22,000 nucleotides of DNA, from contig CAJNAR010000117.1 of NCBI GenBank assembly GCA_905220665.1, positions 1 through 22,000 of the forward strand. Direction: 5' to 3'. Positions 1 to 9,163 of this stretch are shown here, piece by piece; position 1 is the stretch's first letter; each line of letters opens with the position of its first letter. Origin of the DNA: Albugo candida. Its lineage: Eukaryota; Oomycota; Peronosporomycetes; Albuginales; Albuginaceae. Under the pieces are notes generated by a model. That model did no database searches and was not told the origin of the DNA. It saw only the letters and a program-made list of their open reading frames with translations. The position numbers and the translations under genes were made by a program.

Positions 1-391
1 AGGACCGGGGTAACAACCTTTGTAGTTGTATCTGACTAATTGTACCAGTTTGTTGCATTTCTCATCTTCCAGCTTTTCAGCGAAATCGGTTTTCGGGAAT
101 GCTCTAAATCGTTGATTAAGGACAAAAACTTCCTTATTTCTATAGTTCCCGACACATTGCGGTAGACGAACAGGAAATAGTTTCTATTTGTGTGTAAGAT
201 CGAAACAGCCTCGTAGCACTTTTTTTGTCACGGAATGTTGACCCTAGCCCATGTCGATTCTAGCTTATCAAAGGAAAACATAACCCATACGAAAACATAA
301 TTGAATATGATGTCTGCTGTAGTTTACCAAAATCGCAAAACGTGACATCATGCTACGGCAAACAAATCCGAGCGCTTCTCAGTATTTTACA

Positions 392-402
392 TGGTAGAGT
401 CA
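392..402 (+). promoter_or_regulatory. Partial polymerase III A-box-like match (unit 1 copy)
   Basis: TGGTAGAGTCA fits the general A-box pattern TRGYNNANNNG except that the last G is A. It starts 60 bp upstream of the B-box-like element, somewhat longer than in most tRNA genes. It is not fixed: other units have GGTTGAG, GGAAGAG or a one-base deletion here. A T5 run lies between the two boxes and could stop polymerase III early. A weak candidate only. Confidence 0.15.
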
Positions 403-451
403 CTTTGACGATACAGTGCAAAATGAGAACTCTTTTTGATCATCAAAGTCC

Positions 452-462
452 GGTTCGAAGGC
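452..462 (+). promoter_or_regulatory. B-box-like element GGTTCGAAGGC (unit 1 copy)
   Basis: GGTTCGAAGGC matches the internal polymerase III B-box consensus GGTTCGANNCC except at the second-last base. In my scan the core GGTTCGAA is present in every unit that covers this region, although bases on either side vary (AGTACGG in unit 15, CGAAGACAAG in unit 21, CGAAAGCAAG in unit 30). The flanks do not pair as a tRNA T-stem, so this is not a tRNA. It could be a relic of a tRNA-derived element or a chance match. Confidence 0.3.
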
Positions 463-507
463 AAGACAAATACTCCATCAAAGTGAGAAAGCCTACAGAA
501 AAACCAA

Positions 508-543
508 TATTTGATGCTTCATGCTGTCTCCGAGCATCAAATA
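508..543 (+). repeat. Inverted repeat with 11-bp arms, 14-nt loop (unit 1 copy)
   Basis: TATTTGATGCT at 508-518 is the exact reverse complement of AGCATCAAATA at 533-543, leaving a 14-base loop. The element recurs at the same offset in most units. The right arm is altered in units 10, 12, 14 and 16 (ACTATCGAATA), shortened to 9 bp in units 17 and 19, mismatched in units 4 and 36 (AGCATCACATA), and cut by a two-base deletion in unit 35. It could extrude as a cruciform or fold in a transcript. No T-run follows, so it is not a typical bacterial terminator. Confidence 0.7.
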
Positions 544-548
544 CGTAT
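541..548 (+). repeat. 8-bp palindrome ATACGTAT overlapping the hairpin right arm (unit 1 copy)
   Basis: ATACGTAT is self-complementary and contains the TACGTA hexamer. It is present in most units. Units 17 and 19 lack it (AAAAAAGTAT), and units 18 and 20 have ATACCTAT, so four consecutive units between about 9.78 and 12.24 kb are without it. Confidence 0.6.
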
Positions 549-617
549 TAAATCATGTGATGGATGGTGCTTTGGTACCTCAGCCATAGCTCTCATTTGC
601 TTTGTGCCTGCCTTCAC

Positions 618-1230
618 AGGACCGGGGTAACAACCTTTGTAGTTGTATCTGACTAATTGTACCAGTTACTTGCATTTCTCATTTTCGAGCTTTTTATCGA
701 AATCGGACTTCGGGAATGCTCTAAATCGTAGATTAAGGACAAAAACATCCTTATTTTTATAGTTCCCGACACATTGCGGTAGACGAACAGGAAATAGTTT
801 CTATTGGTGTGTAAGATCGAAACAGCCTCGTAGCACTTTTTTTGTCACGGAATGTTGCCGCTAGCCCATGTCGATTAGCTTATCAAAAAAAAACATAACC
901 CATACGAAAACATAATTGAATATGATGTCTGCTGTAGTTTACCAAAATCGCAAAACGTGACATCATGCTACGGCAAACAAATCCGAGCGCTTCTCAGTAT
1001 TTTACATGGTTGAGTCACTTTGACGATACAGTGCAAAATGAGAACTCTTTTTGATCATCAAAGTCCGGTTCGAAGGCAAGACAAATATTCCATCAAAGTG
1101 AGAAAGCCTACAGAAAAACCAATATTTGATGCTTCGTGCTGTCTCCGAGCATCAAATACGTATTAAATAATGTGATGGATGGTGATTTGATACCTCAGGC
1201 ATAGCTCTCATTTGCTTTGTCTGCCTGCAC
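618..1230 (+). repeat. Satellite unit 2 (613 bp), TTACTTG left-half type
   Basis: Full unit with the other main left haplotype: TTACTTGCAT, CATTTTCGAGC, TTTTTATCGAAATCGGAC, GTAGATT, ACATCC. It has GTTGCCGC, shared with unit 32, a shortened CGATTAGC, and GGTTGAGTC. The last change puts a TGA stop in the recurrent plus-strand frame. Confidence 0.95.
683..702 (+). repeat. Short inverted repeat TTTCGA / TCGAAA (unit 2 copy)
   Basis: TTTCGA at 683-688 and TCGAAA at 697-702 pair exactly across an 8-base spacer. The element is intact only in units with TTTTTATCGAAATC. Units with ATCAAAATC break one pair, and the CAGCGAAATC form keeps a five-base version. The arms are short and the variability argues against strong function. 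Confidence 0.35.
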
Positions 1231-1847
1231 AGGACCGGGGTAACAACCTTTGTAGTTGTATGTAACTAATTGTACCAGTTTGTTGCATCTCTCATCTTCG
1301 AGCTTTTCAGCGAAATCGGACTTCGGGAATGCTCTAAATCGTTGATTAAGGACAAAAACTTTCTTATTTTTATAGTTTCCGACACATTGCGGTAGACGAA
1401 CAGGAAATAGTTTCTATTGGTGTGTAACATCGAAACAGCCTCGTAGCACTTTTTCTGTCACGGAATGTTGGCGCTAGCCCATGTCGATTCTAACTCATGA
1501 AAAGAAAACATAACCCATACGAAAACATAATTGAATATGATGTCTGCTGTAGTTTACCAAATCGCAAAACGTGACATCATGCTACGGCAAACAAATCCGA
1601 GCGCTTCTCAGTATTTTTCATGGTAGAGTCACTTTGACGAGACAGTGCAAAATGAGAACTCTTTTTGATCATCAAAGTCCCGGTTCGAAGGCAAGACAAA
1701 TATTCCATCAAAGTGAGAAAGCCTACAGAAAAACCAATATTTGATGCTTCATGCTGTCTCCGAGCATCAAATACGTATCAAATCATGTGATGGATGGTGA
1801 TTTGATACCTCAGTCATAGCTCGCATTTGCTTTGTGCCTGCCTGCAC
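1231..1847 (+). repeat. Satellite unit 3 (617 bp), mosaic left half
   Basis: The left part starts as the TTGTTG / CATCTTC / TTTTCAGCG haplotype but continues with GGACTTCGGG of the other type, then returns to GTTGATT. It has GTAACATCG (shared with unit 5), GGCGCTAGC and the AACTCATGAAAAG block. It ends with GTATCAAAT and the GTCATAGCTCGC variant shared with unit 9. An extra C (GTCCCGG) breaks the recurrent frame. Confidence 0.95.
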
Positions 1848-1848
1848 A
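1833..1848 (+). repeat. Short inverted repeat TGTGC / GCACA at the unit 3/4 boundary
   Basis: TGTGC at 1833-1837 pairs with GCACA at 1844-1848 across CTGCCT. It recurs at most unit joins, but the GCCTTCAC and GCCAGCAC variants disrupt it. It is very short and probably incidental. Confidence 0.2.
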
Positions 1849-2461
1849 GGACCGGGGTAACAACCTTTGTAGTTTTATGTGACTAATTGTACCAGTTTGT
1901 TGCATTTCTCATCTTCGAGCTTTTCAGCGAAATCGGTTTTCGGGAATGCTCTAAATCGTTGATTAAGGACAAAAACTTTCTTTTTTTATAGTTTCCGACA
2001 CATTGCGGTAGACGAACAGGAAATAGTTTCTATTTGTGTGTAAGATCGAAACAGCCTCGTAGCACTTTTTTTGTCACGGAATGTTGACCCTAGCCCATGT
2101 CGATTCTAGCTTATCAAAAGAAAACATAATCCATACGAAAACATAATTGAATATGATGTCTGCTGTAGTTTACCAAAATCGCAAAACGTGACATCATGCT
2201 ACGGCAAACAAATCCGAGCGCTTCTCAGTATTTTACATGGTAGAGTCACTTTGACGAGACAGTGCAAAATGAGAACTCTTTTTGATCATCAAAGTCCGGT
2301 TCGAAGGCAAGACAAATATTCCATCAAAGTGAGAAAGCTACAGAAAAACCAATATTTGATGCTTCGTGCTGTCTCCGAGCATCACATACGTATTAAATCA
2401 TGTGATGGATGGTGATTTGATACTCAGGCATAGCTCCCATTTGCTTTGTGCCTGCCTGCAC
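1848..2461 (+). repeat. Satellite unit 4 (614 bp), TTGTTG left-half type
   Basis: Left haplotype matches unit 1, with a TTTCTTTTTTTATAG tract, TCTATTTGTG and GTTGACCC. GACGAGACAG is present. A one-base loss in GAAAGCTACAG shifts the frame. The hairpin right arm reads AGCATCACATA, a one-base mismatch shared only with unit 36. Confidence 0.95.
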
Positions 2462-3076
2462 AGAACCGGGGTAACAACCTTTGTAGTTGTATCTGACTAA
2501 TTGTACCAGTTACTTGCATTTCTCATTTTCGAGCTTTTTATCGAATCGGACTTCGGGAATGCTCTAAATCGTAGATTAAGGACAAAAACATCCTTATTTT
2601 TATAGTTCCCGACACATTGCGGTAGACGAACAGGAAATAGTTTCTATTGGTGTGTAACATCGAAACAGCCTCGTAGCACTTTTTCTGTCACGGAATGTTG
2701 GCGCTAGCCCATGTCGATTCTAACTCATGAAAAGAAAACATAACCCATACGAAAACATATTGAATATGATGTCTGCTGTAGTTTACCAAAATCGCAAAAC
2801 GTGACATCATGCTACGGCAAACAAATCCGAGCGCTTCTCAGTATTTTACATGGTAGAGTCACTTTGACGATACAGTGCAAAATGAGAACTCTTTTTGATC
2901 ATCAAAGTCCGGTTCGAAGGCAAGACAAATATTCCATCAAAGTGAGAAAGCCTACAGAAAAACCAATATTTGATGCTTCGTGCTGTCTCCGAGCATCAAA
3001 TACGTATCAAATCATGTGATGGATGGTGATTTGATACCTCAGGCATAGCTCCCATTTGCTTTGTGCCTGCCTGCAC
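2462..3076 (+). repeat. Satellite unit 5 (615 bp), TTACTTG type
   Basis: The start motif has one change, AGAACCGGGG. It carries ACATCC, GTAACATCG (as unit 3), GGCGCTAGC, the AACTCATGAAAAG block, GACGATACAG and GTATCAAAT. An A is missing in CGAAAACATATTG. Confidence 0.95.
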
Positions 3077-3693
3077 AGGACCGGGGTAACAACCTTTGTA
3101 GTTGTATCTGACTAATTGTACCAGTTACTTGCATTTCTCATTTTCGAGCTTTTTATCAAAATCGGACTTCGGGAATGCTCTAAATCGTAGATTAAGGACA
3201 AAAACATCCTTATTTTTATAGTTTCCGACACATTGCGGTAGACGAACAGGAAATAGTTTCTATTGGTGTGTAAGATCGAAACAGCCTCGTAGCACTTTTT
3301 CTTTCACGGAATGTTGGCGCTAGCCCATGTCGATTCTAACTCATGAAAAGAAAACATAACCCATACGAAAACATAATTGAATATGATGTCTGCTGTAGTT
3401 TACCAAAATCGCAAAACGTGACATCATGCTACGGCAAACAAATCCGAGCGCTTCTCAGTATTTTACATGGTAGAGTCACTTTGACGAGACAGTGCAAAAT
3501 GAGAACTCTTTTTGATCATCAAAGTCCGGTTCGAAGGCAAGACAAATATTCCATCAAAGTGAGAAAGCCTACAGAAAAACCAATATTTGATGCTTCCGTG
3601 CTGTCTCCGAGCATCAAATACGTATTAAATCATGTGATGGATGGTGATTTGATACCTCAGGCATAGCTCCCATTTGCTTTGTGCTGCCTGCAC
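3077..3693 (+). repeat. Satellite unit 6 (617 bp), TTACTTG type
   Basis: Carries ATCAAAATCGG, ACATCC, CTTTCACGG in place of CTGTCACGG or TTGTCACGG, GGCGCTAGC and AACTCATGAAAAG. An extra C in GCTTCCGTG shifts the recurrent frame near its end, so the open stretch 3343-3666 finishes with a different tail than in other units. Confidence 0.95.
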
Positions 3694-4311
3694 AGGACCG
3701 GGGTAACAACCTTTGTAGTTGTATCTGACTAATTGTACCAGTTACTTGCATTTCTCATTTTCGAGCTTTTTATCGAAATCGGACTTCGGGAATGCTCTAA
3801 ATTCGTAGATTAAGGACAAAAACTTCCTTATTTCTATAGTTCCCGACACATTGCGGTAGACGAACAGGAAATAGTTTCTATTGGTGTGTAAGATCGAAAC
3901 AGCCTCGTAGCACTTTTTTTTGTCACGGAATGTTGACCCTAGCCCATGTCGATTCTAGCTTATCAAAAGAAAACATAACCCATACGAAACATAATTGAAT
4001 ATGATGTCTGCTGTAGTTTACCAAAATCGCAAAACGTGACATCATGCTACGGCAAACAAATCCGAGCGCTTCTCAGTATTTTACATGGTAGAGTCACTTT
4101 GACGAGACAGTGCAAAATGAGAACTCTTTTTGATCATCAAAGTCCGGTTCGAAGGCAAGACAAATATTCCATCAAAGTGAGAAAGCCTACAGAAAAACCA
4201 ATATTTGATGCTTCATGCTGTCTCCGAGCATCAAATACGTATTAAATCATGTGATGGATGGTGATTTGATACCTCAGGCATAGCTCCCATTTGCTTTGTG
4301 CCTGCCTGCAC
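3694..4311 (+). repeat. Satellite unit 7 (618 bp), TTACTTG type
   Basis: Carries AAATTCGTAG (one extra T), CTTCCTTATTTC, GTTGACCC, a T8 run before GTCACGG, and CGAAACATAATTG (one A short). The right part is ordinary, with TTCATGCTG and GGCATAGCTCCC. Confidence 0.95.
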
Positions 4312-4926
4312 AGGACCGGGGTAACAACCTTTGTAGTTGTATCTGACTAATTGTACCAGTTACTTGCATTTCTCATTTTCGAGCTTTTTATCGAAATCGG
4401 ACTTCGGGAATGCTCTAAATCGTAGATTAAGGACAAAAACTTCCTTATTTTTATAGTTTCCGACACATTGCGGTAGACGAACAGGAAATAGTTTCTATTG
4501 GTGTGTAAGATCGAAACAGCCTCGTAGCACTTTTTTTGTCACGGAATGTTGACCCTAGCCCATGTCGATTCTAGCTTATCAAAAGAAAACATAAACCATA
4601 CGAAAACATAATTGAATATGATGTCTGCTGTAGTTTACCAAAATCGCAAAACGTGACATCATGCTACGGCAAACAAATCCGAGCGCTTCTCAGTATTTTA
4701 CATGGTAGAGTCACTTTGACGAGACAGTGCAAAATGAGAACTCTTTTTGATCATCAAAGTCGGTTCGAAGGCAAGACAATATTCCATCAAAGTGAGAAAA
4801 CCTACAGAAAAACCAATATTTGATGCTTCGTGCTGTCTCCGAGCATCAAATACGTATTAAATCATGTGATGGATGGTGCTTTGGTACCTCAGCCATAGCT
4901 CTCATTTGCTTTGTGCCTGCCTGCAC
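4312..4926 (+). repeat. Satellite unit 8 (615 bp), TTACTTG type
   Basis: Carries CTTCC, GTTGACCC and the CTTTGGTACC / CCATAGCTCTC right end. Single-base losses in AAAGTCGG and AGACAATATT break the recurrent plus-strand frame. Confidence 0.95.
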
Positions 4927-5540
4927 AGGACCGGGGTAACAACCTTTGTAGTTGTATCTGACTAATTGTACCAGTTACTTGCATTTCTCATTTTCGAGCT
5001 TTATCGAAATCGGACTTCGGGAATGCTCTAAATCGTAGATTAAGGACAAAAACTTCCTTATTTCTATAGTTTCCCGACACATTGCGGTAGACGAACAGGA
5101 AATAGTTTCTATTGGTGTGTAAGATCGAAACAGCCTCGTAGCACTTTTTTGTCACGGAATGTTGGCGCTAGCCCATGTCGATTCTAGCTTATCAAAAGAA
5201 AACATAACCCATACGAAAACATAATTGAATATGATGTCTGTTGTAGTTTACCAAAATCGCAAAACGTGACATCATGCTACGGCAAACAAATCCGAGCGCT
5301 TCTTAGTATTTTACATGGTAGAGTCACTTTGACGAGACAGTGCAAAATGAGAACTCTTTTTGATCATCAAAGTCCGGTTCGAAGGCAAGACAAATATTCC
5401 ATCAAAGTGAGAAGCCTACAGAAAAACCAATATTTGATGCTTCGTGCTGTCTCCGAGCATCAAATACGTATCAAATCATGTGATGGATGGTGATTTGATA
5501 CCTCAGTCATAGCTCGCATTTGCTTTGTGCCTGCCTGGAC
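4927..5540 (+). repeat. Satellite unit 9 (614 bp), TTACTTG type
   Basis: The T-run is shortened in GAGCTTTATCG. It has CTTCTTAGTA (as unit 24), GAGAAGCCTAC with one A lost, GTATCAAAT, and the GTCATAGCTCGC right end shared with unit 3. It ends GCCTGGAC, which breaks the boundary inverted repeat. Confidence 0.95.
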
Positions 5541-6118
5541 AGGACCGGGGTAACAACCTTTGTAGTTGTACCTGTATAATTGTACCGGTTACTTGCATTT
5601 CTCATTTTCGAGCTTTTCATCGATGTCGGTTTTCGGGAATGCTCTAAAGCATAGATTTAGGACATAAACTTTCTTTTTTTTATAGTTTTCGACACATTGC
5701 GGTAGACGAACAGGAAATAGTTTCTATTGGTGTGTATGATCGAAACAGCCTCTTAGCACTGGTTTTTGCACGGAATGTTGGCCCTAGCCCATACGAAAAC
5801 ATAATTGAATATGTGTCTACTGTAGTTTACCAAAATCGCAAAACGTGACATCATGCTACGGCAAACAAATCCGAGCGCTTCTCAGTATTTACATGGTAGA
5901 GTCACTTTGTAGATACAGTGCAAAATGAGAACTCTTTTGATCATCAAAGTCCGGTTCGAAGGCAAGACAAATATTCCATCAAAGTGAGAAAACCTACAGA
6001 AAAACCAATATTTGATGCTTCGTGCTTTCTCCGACTATCGAATACGTATTAAATCATGTGATGAATGGTTATTTGATACCTCAGGCATAGCTCCCATTTG
6101 CTTTGTGCCTTCCTGCAC
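5541..6118 (+). repeat. Satellite unit 10 (578 bp), divergent short type
   Basis: The most divergent type, nearly identical to unit 12. Private markers include GTACCTGTATAATTG, ATCGATGTCGG, AAAGCATAGATTTAGG, GACATAAAC and CACTGGTTTTTGCACGG. A 36-bp segment is missing between two CCCAT copies, leaving one at 5788-5792. CTTTGTAGATAC adds a stop to the recurrent frame, and the hairpin arm is ACTATCGAATA. It forms a pair with unit 11. Confidence 0.95.
5788..5792 (+). other. Scar of a 36-bp deletion between CCCAT repeats (unit 10)
   Basis: Ordinary units have CCCATGTCG, then about 30 bp, then CCCATACG. Here a single CCCAT runs straight into ACGAAAAC, so one direct-repeat copy and the intervening DNA are gone. 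The same scar is at 6981-6985 in unit 12, and shared private variants say it arose once and was then copied. Slippage or microhomology repair would produce it. Confidence 0.85.
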
Positions 6119-6733
6119 AGGACCGGGGTAACAACCTTTGTAGTTGTATCTGACTAATTGTACCAGTTACTTGCATTTCTCATTTTCGAGCTTTTCAGCG
6201 AAATCGGTTTTCGGGGATGCTCTAAATCGTTGATTAAGGACAAAAACTTTCTTATTTTTATAGTTTCCGACACATTGCGGTAGACGAACAGGAAATAGTT
6301 TCTATTGGTGTGTATGATCGAAACAGCTCTTAGCACTGTTTTTTGCACGATATGTTGGCCCTAGCCCATGTCGATTCTAGCTTATCAAAAGAAAACATAA
6401 CCCATACGAAAACATAATTGAATATGATGTCTGATGTAGTTTACCAAAATCGCAAAACGTGACATCATGCTACGGCAAACAAATCCGAGCGCTTCTCAGT
6501 ATTTTACATGGTAGAGTCACTTTGACGAGACAGTGCAAAATGAGAACTCTTTTTGATCATCAAAGTCCGGTTCGAAGGCAAGACAAATATTCCATCAAAG
6601 TGAGAAAGCCTACAGAAAAACCAATATTTGATGCTTCGTGCTGTCTCCGAGCATCAAATACGTATCAAATCATGTGATGGATGGTGATTTGATACCTCAG
6701 CCATAGCTCTCATTTGCTTTGTGCCTGCTGCAC
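6119..6733 (+). repeat. Satellite unit 11 (615 bp), mosaic type paired with unit 10
   Basis: Left part is mosaic: TTACTTG and CATTTTCGAGC, then TTTTCAGCG, GGTTTTCGGGGATG and GTTGATT. It keeps the divergent CTTAGCACTG and TTTTTTGCACG near 6330-6350 with GATATG, then GTTGGCCC. GTCTGATGTAG is shared with units 13 and 15. Confidence 0.95.
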
Positions 6734-7313
6734 AGGACCGGGGTAACAACCTTTGTAGTTGTACCTGTATAATTGTACCGGTTACTTGCATTTCTCATTT
6801 TCGAGCTTTTTATCGATGTCGGTTTTCGGGAATGCTCTAAAGCATAGATTTAGGACATAAACTTTCTTTTTTTTATAGTTTTCGACACATTGCGGTAGAC
6901 GAACAGGAAATAGTTTCTATTGGTGTGTATGATCGAAACAGCCTCTTAGCACTGGTTTTTGCACGGAATGTTGGCCCTAGCCCATACGAAAACATAATTG
7001 AATATGTGTCTGCTGTAGTTTACCAAAATCGCAAAACGTGACATCATGCTACGGCAAACAAATCCGAGCGCTTCTCAGTATTTTACATGGTAGAGTCACT
7101 TTGACGATACAGTGCAAAATGAGAACTCTTTTTGATCATCAAAGTCCGGTTCGAAGGCAAGACAAATATTCCATCAAAGTGAGAAAACCTACAGAAAAAC
7201 CAATATTTGATGCTTCGTGCTTTCTCCGACTATCGAATACGTATTAAATCATGTGATGAATGGTTATTTGATACCTCAGGCATAGCTCCCATTTGCTTTG
7301 TGCCTTCCTGCAC
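6734..7313 (+). repeat. Satellite unit 12 (580 bp), divergent short type
   Basis: Copy of the unit 10 type with the same 36-bp deletion scar (CCCAT at 6981-6985), GTACCTGTATAATTG, AAAGCATAGATTTAGG, CACTGGTTTTTGCACGG, ACTATCGAATA, GATGAATGGTTATTTG and GCCTTCCTGC. Unlike unit 10 it has TTTTTATCGATGTCGG and GACGATACAG, so the plus-strand frame is open. Confidence 0.95.
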
Positions 7314-7930
7314 AGGACCGGGGTAACAACCTTTGTAGTTGTATCTGACTAATTGTACCAGTTACTTGCATTTCTCATTTTCGAGCTTTTCAGCGAAATC
7401 GGTTTTCGGGGATGCTCTAAATCGTTGATTAAGGACAAAAACTTTCTTATTTTTATAGTTTCCGACACATTGCGGTAGACGAACAGGAAATAGTTTCTAT
7501 TGGTGTGTAAGATCGAAACAGCCTCGTAGCACTTTTTTGTCACGGAATGTTGACCCTAGCCCATGTCGATTCTAGCTTATCAAAAGAAAACATAACCCAT
7601 ACGAAAACATAATTGAATATGATGTCTGATGTAGTTTACCAAAATCGCCAAAACGTGACATCATGCTACGGCAAACAAATCCGAGCGCTTCTCAGTATTT
7701 TACATGGTAGAGTCACTTTGACGAGACAGTGCAAAATGAGAACTCTTTTTGATCATCAAAGTCCGGTTCGAAGGCAAGACAAATATTCCATCAAAGTGAC
7801 AAAGCCTACAGAAAAACCAATATTTGATGCTTCATGCTGTCTCCGAGCATCAAATACGTATTAAATCATGTGATGGATGGTGCTTTGGTACCTCAGGCAT
7901 AGCTCCCATTTGCTTTGTGCCTGCCTTCAC
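7314..7930 (+). repeat. Satellite unit 13 (617 bp), mosaic type paired with unit 12
   Basis: Left part matches unit 11, including GGTTTTCGGGGATG and GTCTGATGTAG, but the middle returns to ordinary CCTCGTAGCAC and GTTGACCC. It has an extra C (ATCGCCAAAAC) and AGTGACAAAGCC. The right end is CTTTGGTACC with GGCATAGCTCCC, then CCTTCAC. Confidence 0.95.
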
Positions 7931-8546
7931 AGGACCGGAGTAACAACCTTTGTAGTTGTATCTGACTAATTGTACCAGTTACTTGCATTTATCATTTTCG
8001 AGCTTTTTATCGAAATCGGACTTCGGGAATGCTCTAAATCGTAGATTAAGGACAAAAACTTCCTTATTTCTATAGTTCCCGACACATTGCGGTAGACGAA
8101 CAGGAAATAGTTTCTATTGGTGTGTAAGATCGAAACAGCCTCGTAGCACTTTTTTGTCACGGAATGTTGGCGCTAGCCCATGTCGATTCTAACTCATCAA
8201 AAGAAAACATAACCCATACGAAAACATAATTGAATATGATGTCTGCTGTAGTTTACCAAAATCGCAAAACGTGACATCATGCTACGGCAAACAAATCCGA
8301 GCGCTTCTCAGTATTTTACATGGAAGAGTCACTTTGACGAGACAGTGCAAAATGAGAACTCTTTTTGATCATCAAAGTCCGGTTCGAAGGCAAGACAAAT
8401 ATTCCATCAAAGTGAGAAAACCTACAGAAAAACCAATATTTGATGCTTCGTGCTTTCTCCGACTATCGAATACGTATTAAATCATGTGATGGATGGTGCT
8501 TTGGTACCTCAGCCATAGCTCTCATTTGCTTTGTGCCTGCCTGCAC
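7931..8546 (+). repeat. Satellite unit 14 (616 bp), with a divergent-type patch
   Basis: Start motif ACCGGAG, shared with unit 16. It has ATTTATCATTTTCG, GGCGCTAGC and AACTCATCAAAAG, which is intermediate between the two block forms. CTTTCTCCGACTATCGAATA near 8453-8472 is of the unit 10/12 type, then the sequence switches to the ordinary GATGGATGGTGCTTTGG end. Confidence 0.95.
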
Positions 8547-9163
8547 AGGACCGGGGTAACAACCTTTGTAGTTGTATCTGACTAATTGTACCAGTTACTT
8601 GCATTTCTCATTTTCGAGCTTTTTATCAAAATCGGACTTCGGGAATGCTCTAAATCGTAGATTAAGGACAAAAACTTTCTTATTTTTATAGTTTCCGACA
8701 CATTGCGGTAGACGAACAGGAAATAGTTTCTATTTGTGTGTAAGATCGAACCAGCCTCGTAGCACTTTTTTTGTCACGGAATGTTGATTCTAGCCCATGT
8801 CGATTCTAGCTTATCAAAAGAAAACATAACTAATACCAAAACATAATTGAATATGATGTCTGATGTAGTTTACCAAAATCGCAAAACGTGAAATCATGCT
8901 ACGGCAAACAAATCCGAGCGCTTCTCAGTATTTTACATGGTAGAGTCACTTTGACGAGACAGTGCAAAATGAGAACTCTTTTTGATCATCAAAGTACGGT
9001 TCGAAGGCAAGACAAATATTCCATCAAAGTGAGAAAACCTACAGAAAAACCAATATTTGATGCTTCATGCTGTCTCCGAGCATCAAATACGTATTAAATC
9101 ATGTGATGGATGATGATTTGATACCTCAGGCATAGCTCCCATTTGCTTTGTGCCTGCCTGCAC
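8547..9163 (+). repeat. Satellite unit 15 (617 bp)
   Basis: Private changes include ATCGAACCAG, GTTGATTCTAGCCC, AACTAATACCAAAAC, GTGAAATCATGC, AAAGTACGG and GGATGATGATTTG. It shares GTCTGATGTAG with units 11 and 13 and TCTATTTGTG with unit 16. Confidence 0.95.

Larger units (their letters stand above)
1..617 (+). repeat. Satellite unit 1 (617 bp), TTGTTG left-half type
   Basis: Full unit, and the reference for offsets used here. Its left part carries the TTTGTTGCAT / CATCTTC / TTTTCAGCG haplotype and GTTGATT. Other states are TCTATTTGTG, GTTGACCC, GACGATACAG, the rarer TACTCC (shared with units 22 and 23), and the CTTTGGTACC / CCATAGCTCTC right end. It has an uninterrupted 69-codon frame at 342-551, judged non-coding. 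Confidence 0.95.

Noticed and set aside
80..120. CENP-B box
   Set aside because: Each TTCG in the unit was compared with NTTCGNNNNANNCGGGN on both strands; none keeps the central A and CGGG.
445..475. tRNA gene around GGTTCGAAGGC
   Set aside because: The bases flanking the TTCGAA loop do not form a T-stem, and no acceptor stem or anticodon arm could be found.
508..543. Rho-independent terminator at the hairpin
   Set aside because: The stem is AT-rich, the loop is 14 nt and no T-run follows. There is no gene upstream and the array is eukaryotic in character.
342..551. Plus-strand open frames of 62-110 codons (for example 342-551, 3343-3666, 12476-12793, 18623-18955) as genes
   Set aside because: All are copies of one frame in the satellite unit, broken in many units by stops or frameshifts. 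The translation matches no family I recognise, and the longer ones exist only because of local indels.
1..617. 5S rRNA, spliced-leader or snRNA gene cluster, often tandem in eukaryotes
   Set aside because: I saw no recognisable 5S, spliced-leader or snRNA sequence in the unit, and no clear Sm site.
6419..6445. Hammerhead ribozyme, known from several animal satellites
   Set aside because: The core CTGATGA is missing on both strands. The nearest match, CTGATGT in units 11, 13 and 15, lacks the needed A, and no matching GAAA-containing stem arrangement was found.
7349..7543. Minus-strand open frames of about 64 codons (for example 6154-6348, 7349-7543, 7966-8160, 14123-14317, 20526-20720, 21141-21335) and the 102-codon one at 19538-19846
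   Set aside because: They are reverse-strand readings of the unit's left part, repeated because the unit is repeated. The 102-codon version depends on indels and runs across a unit boundary.
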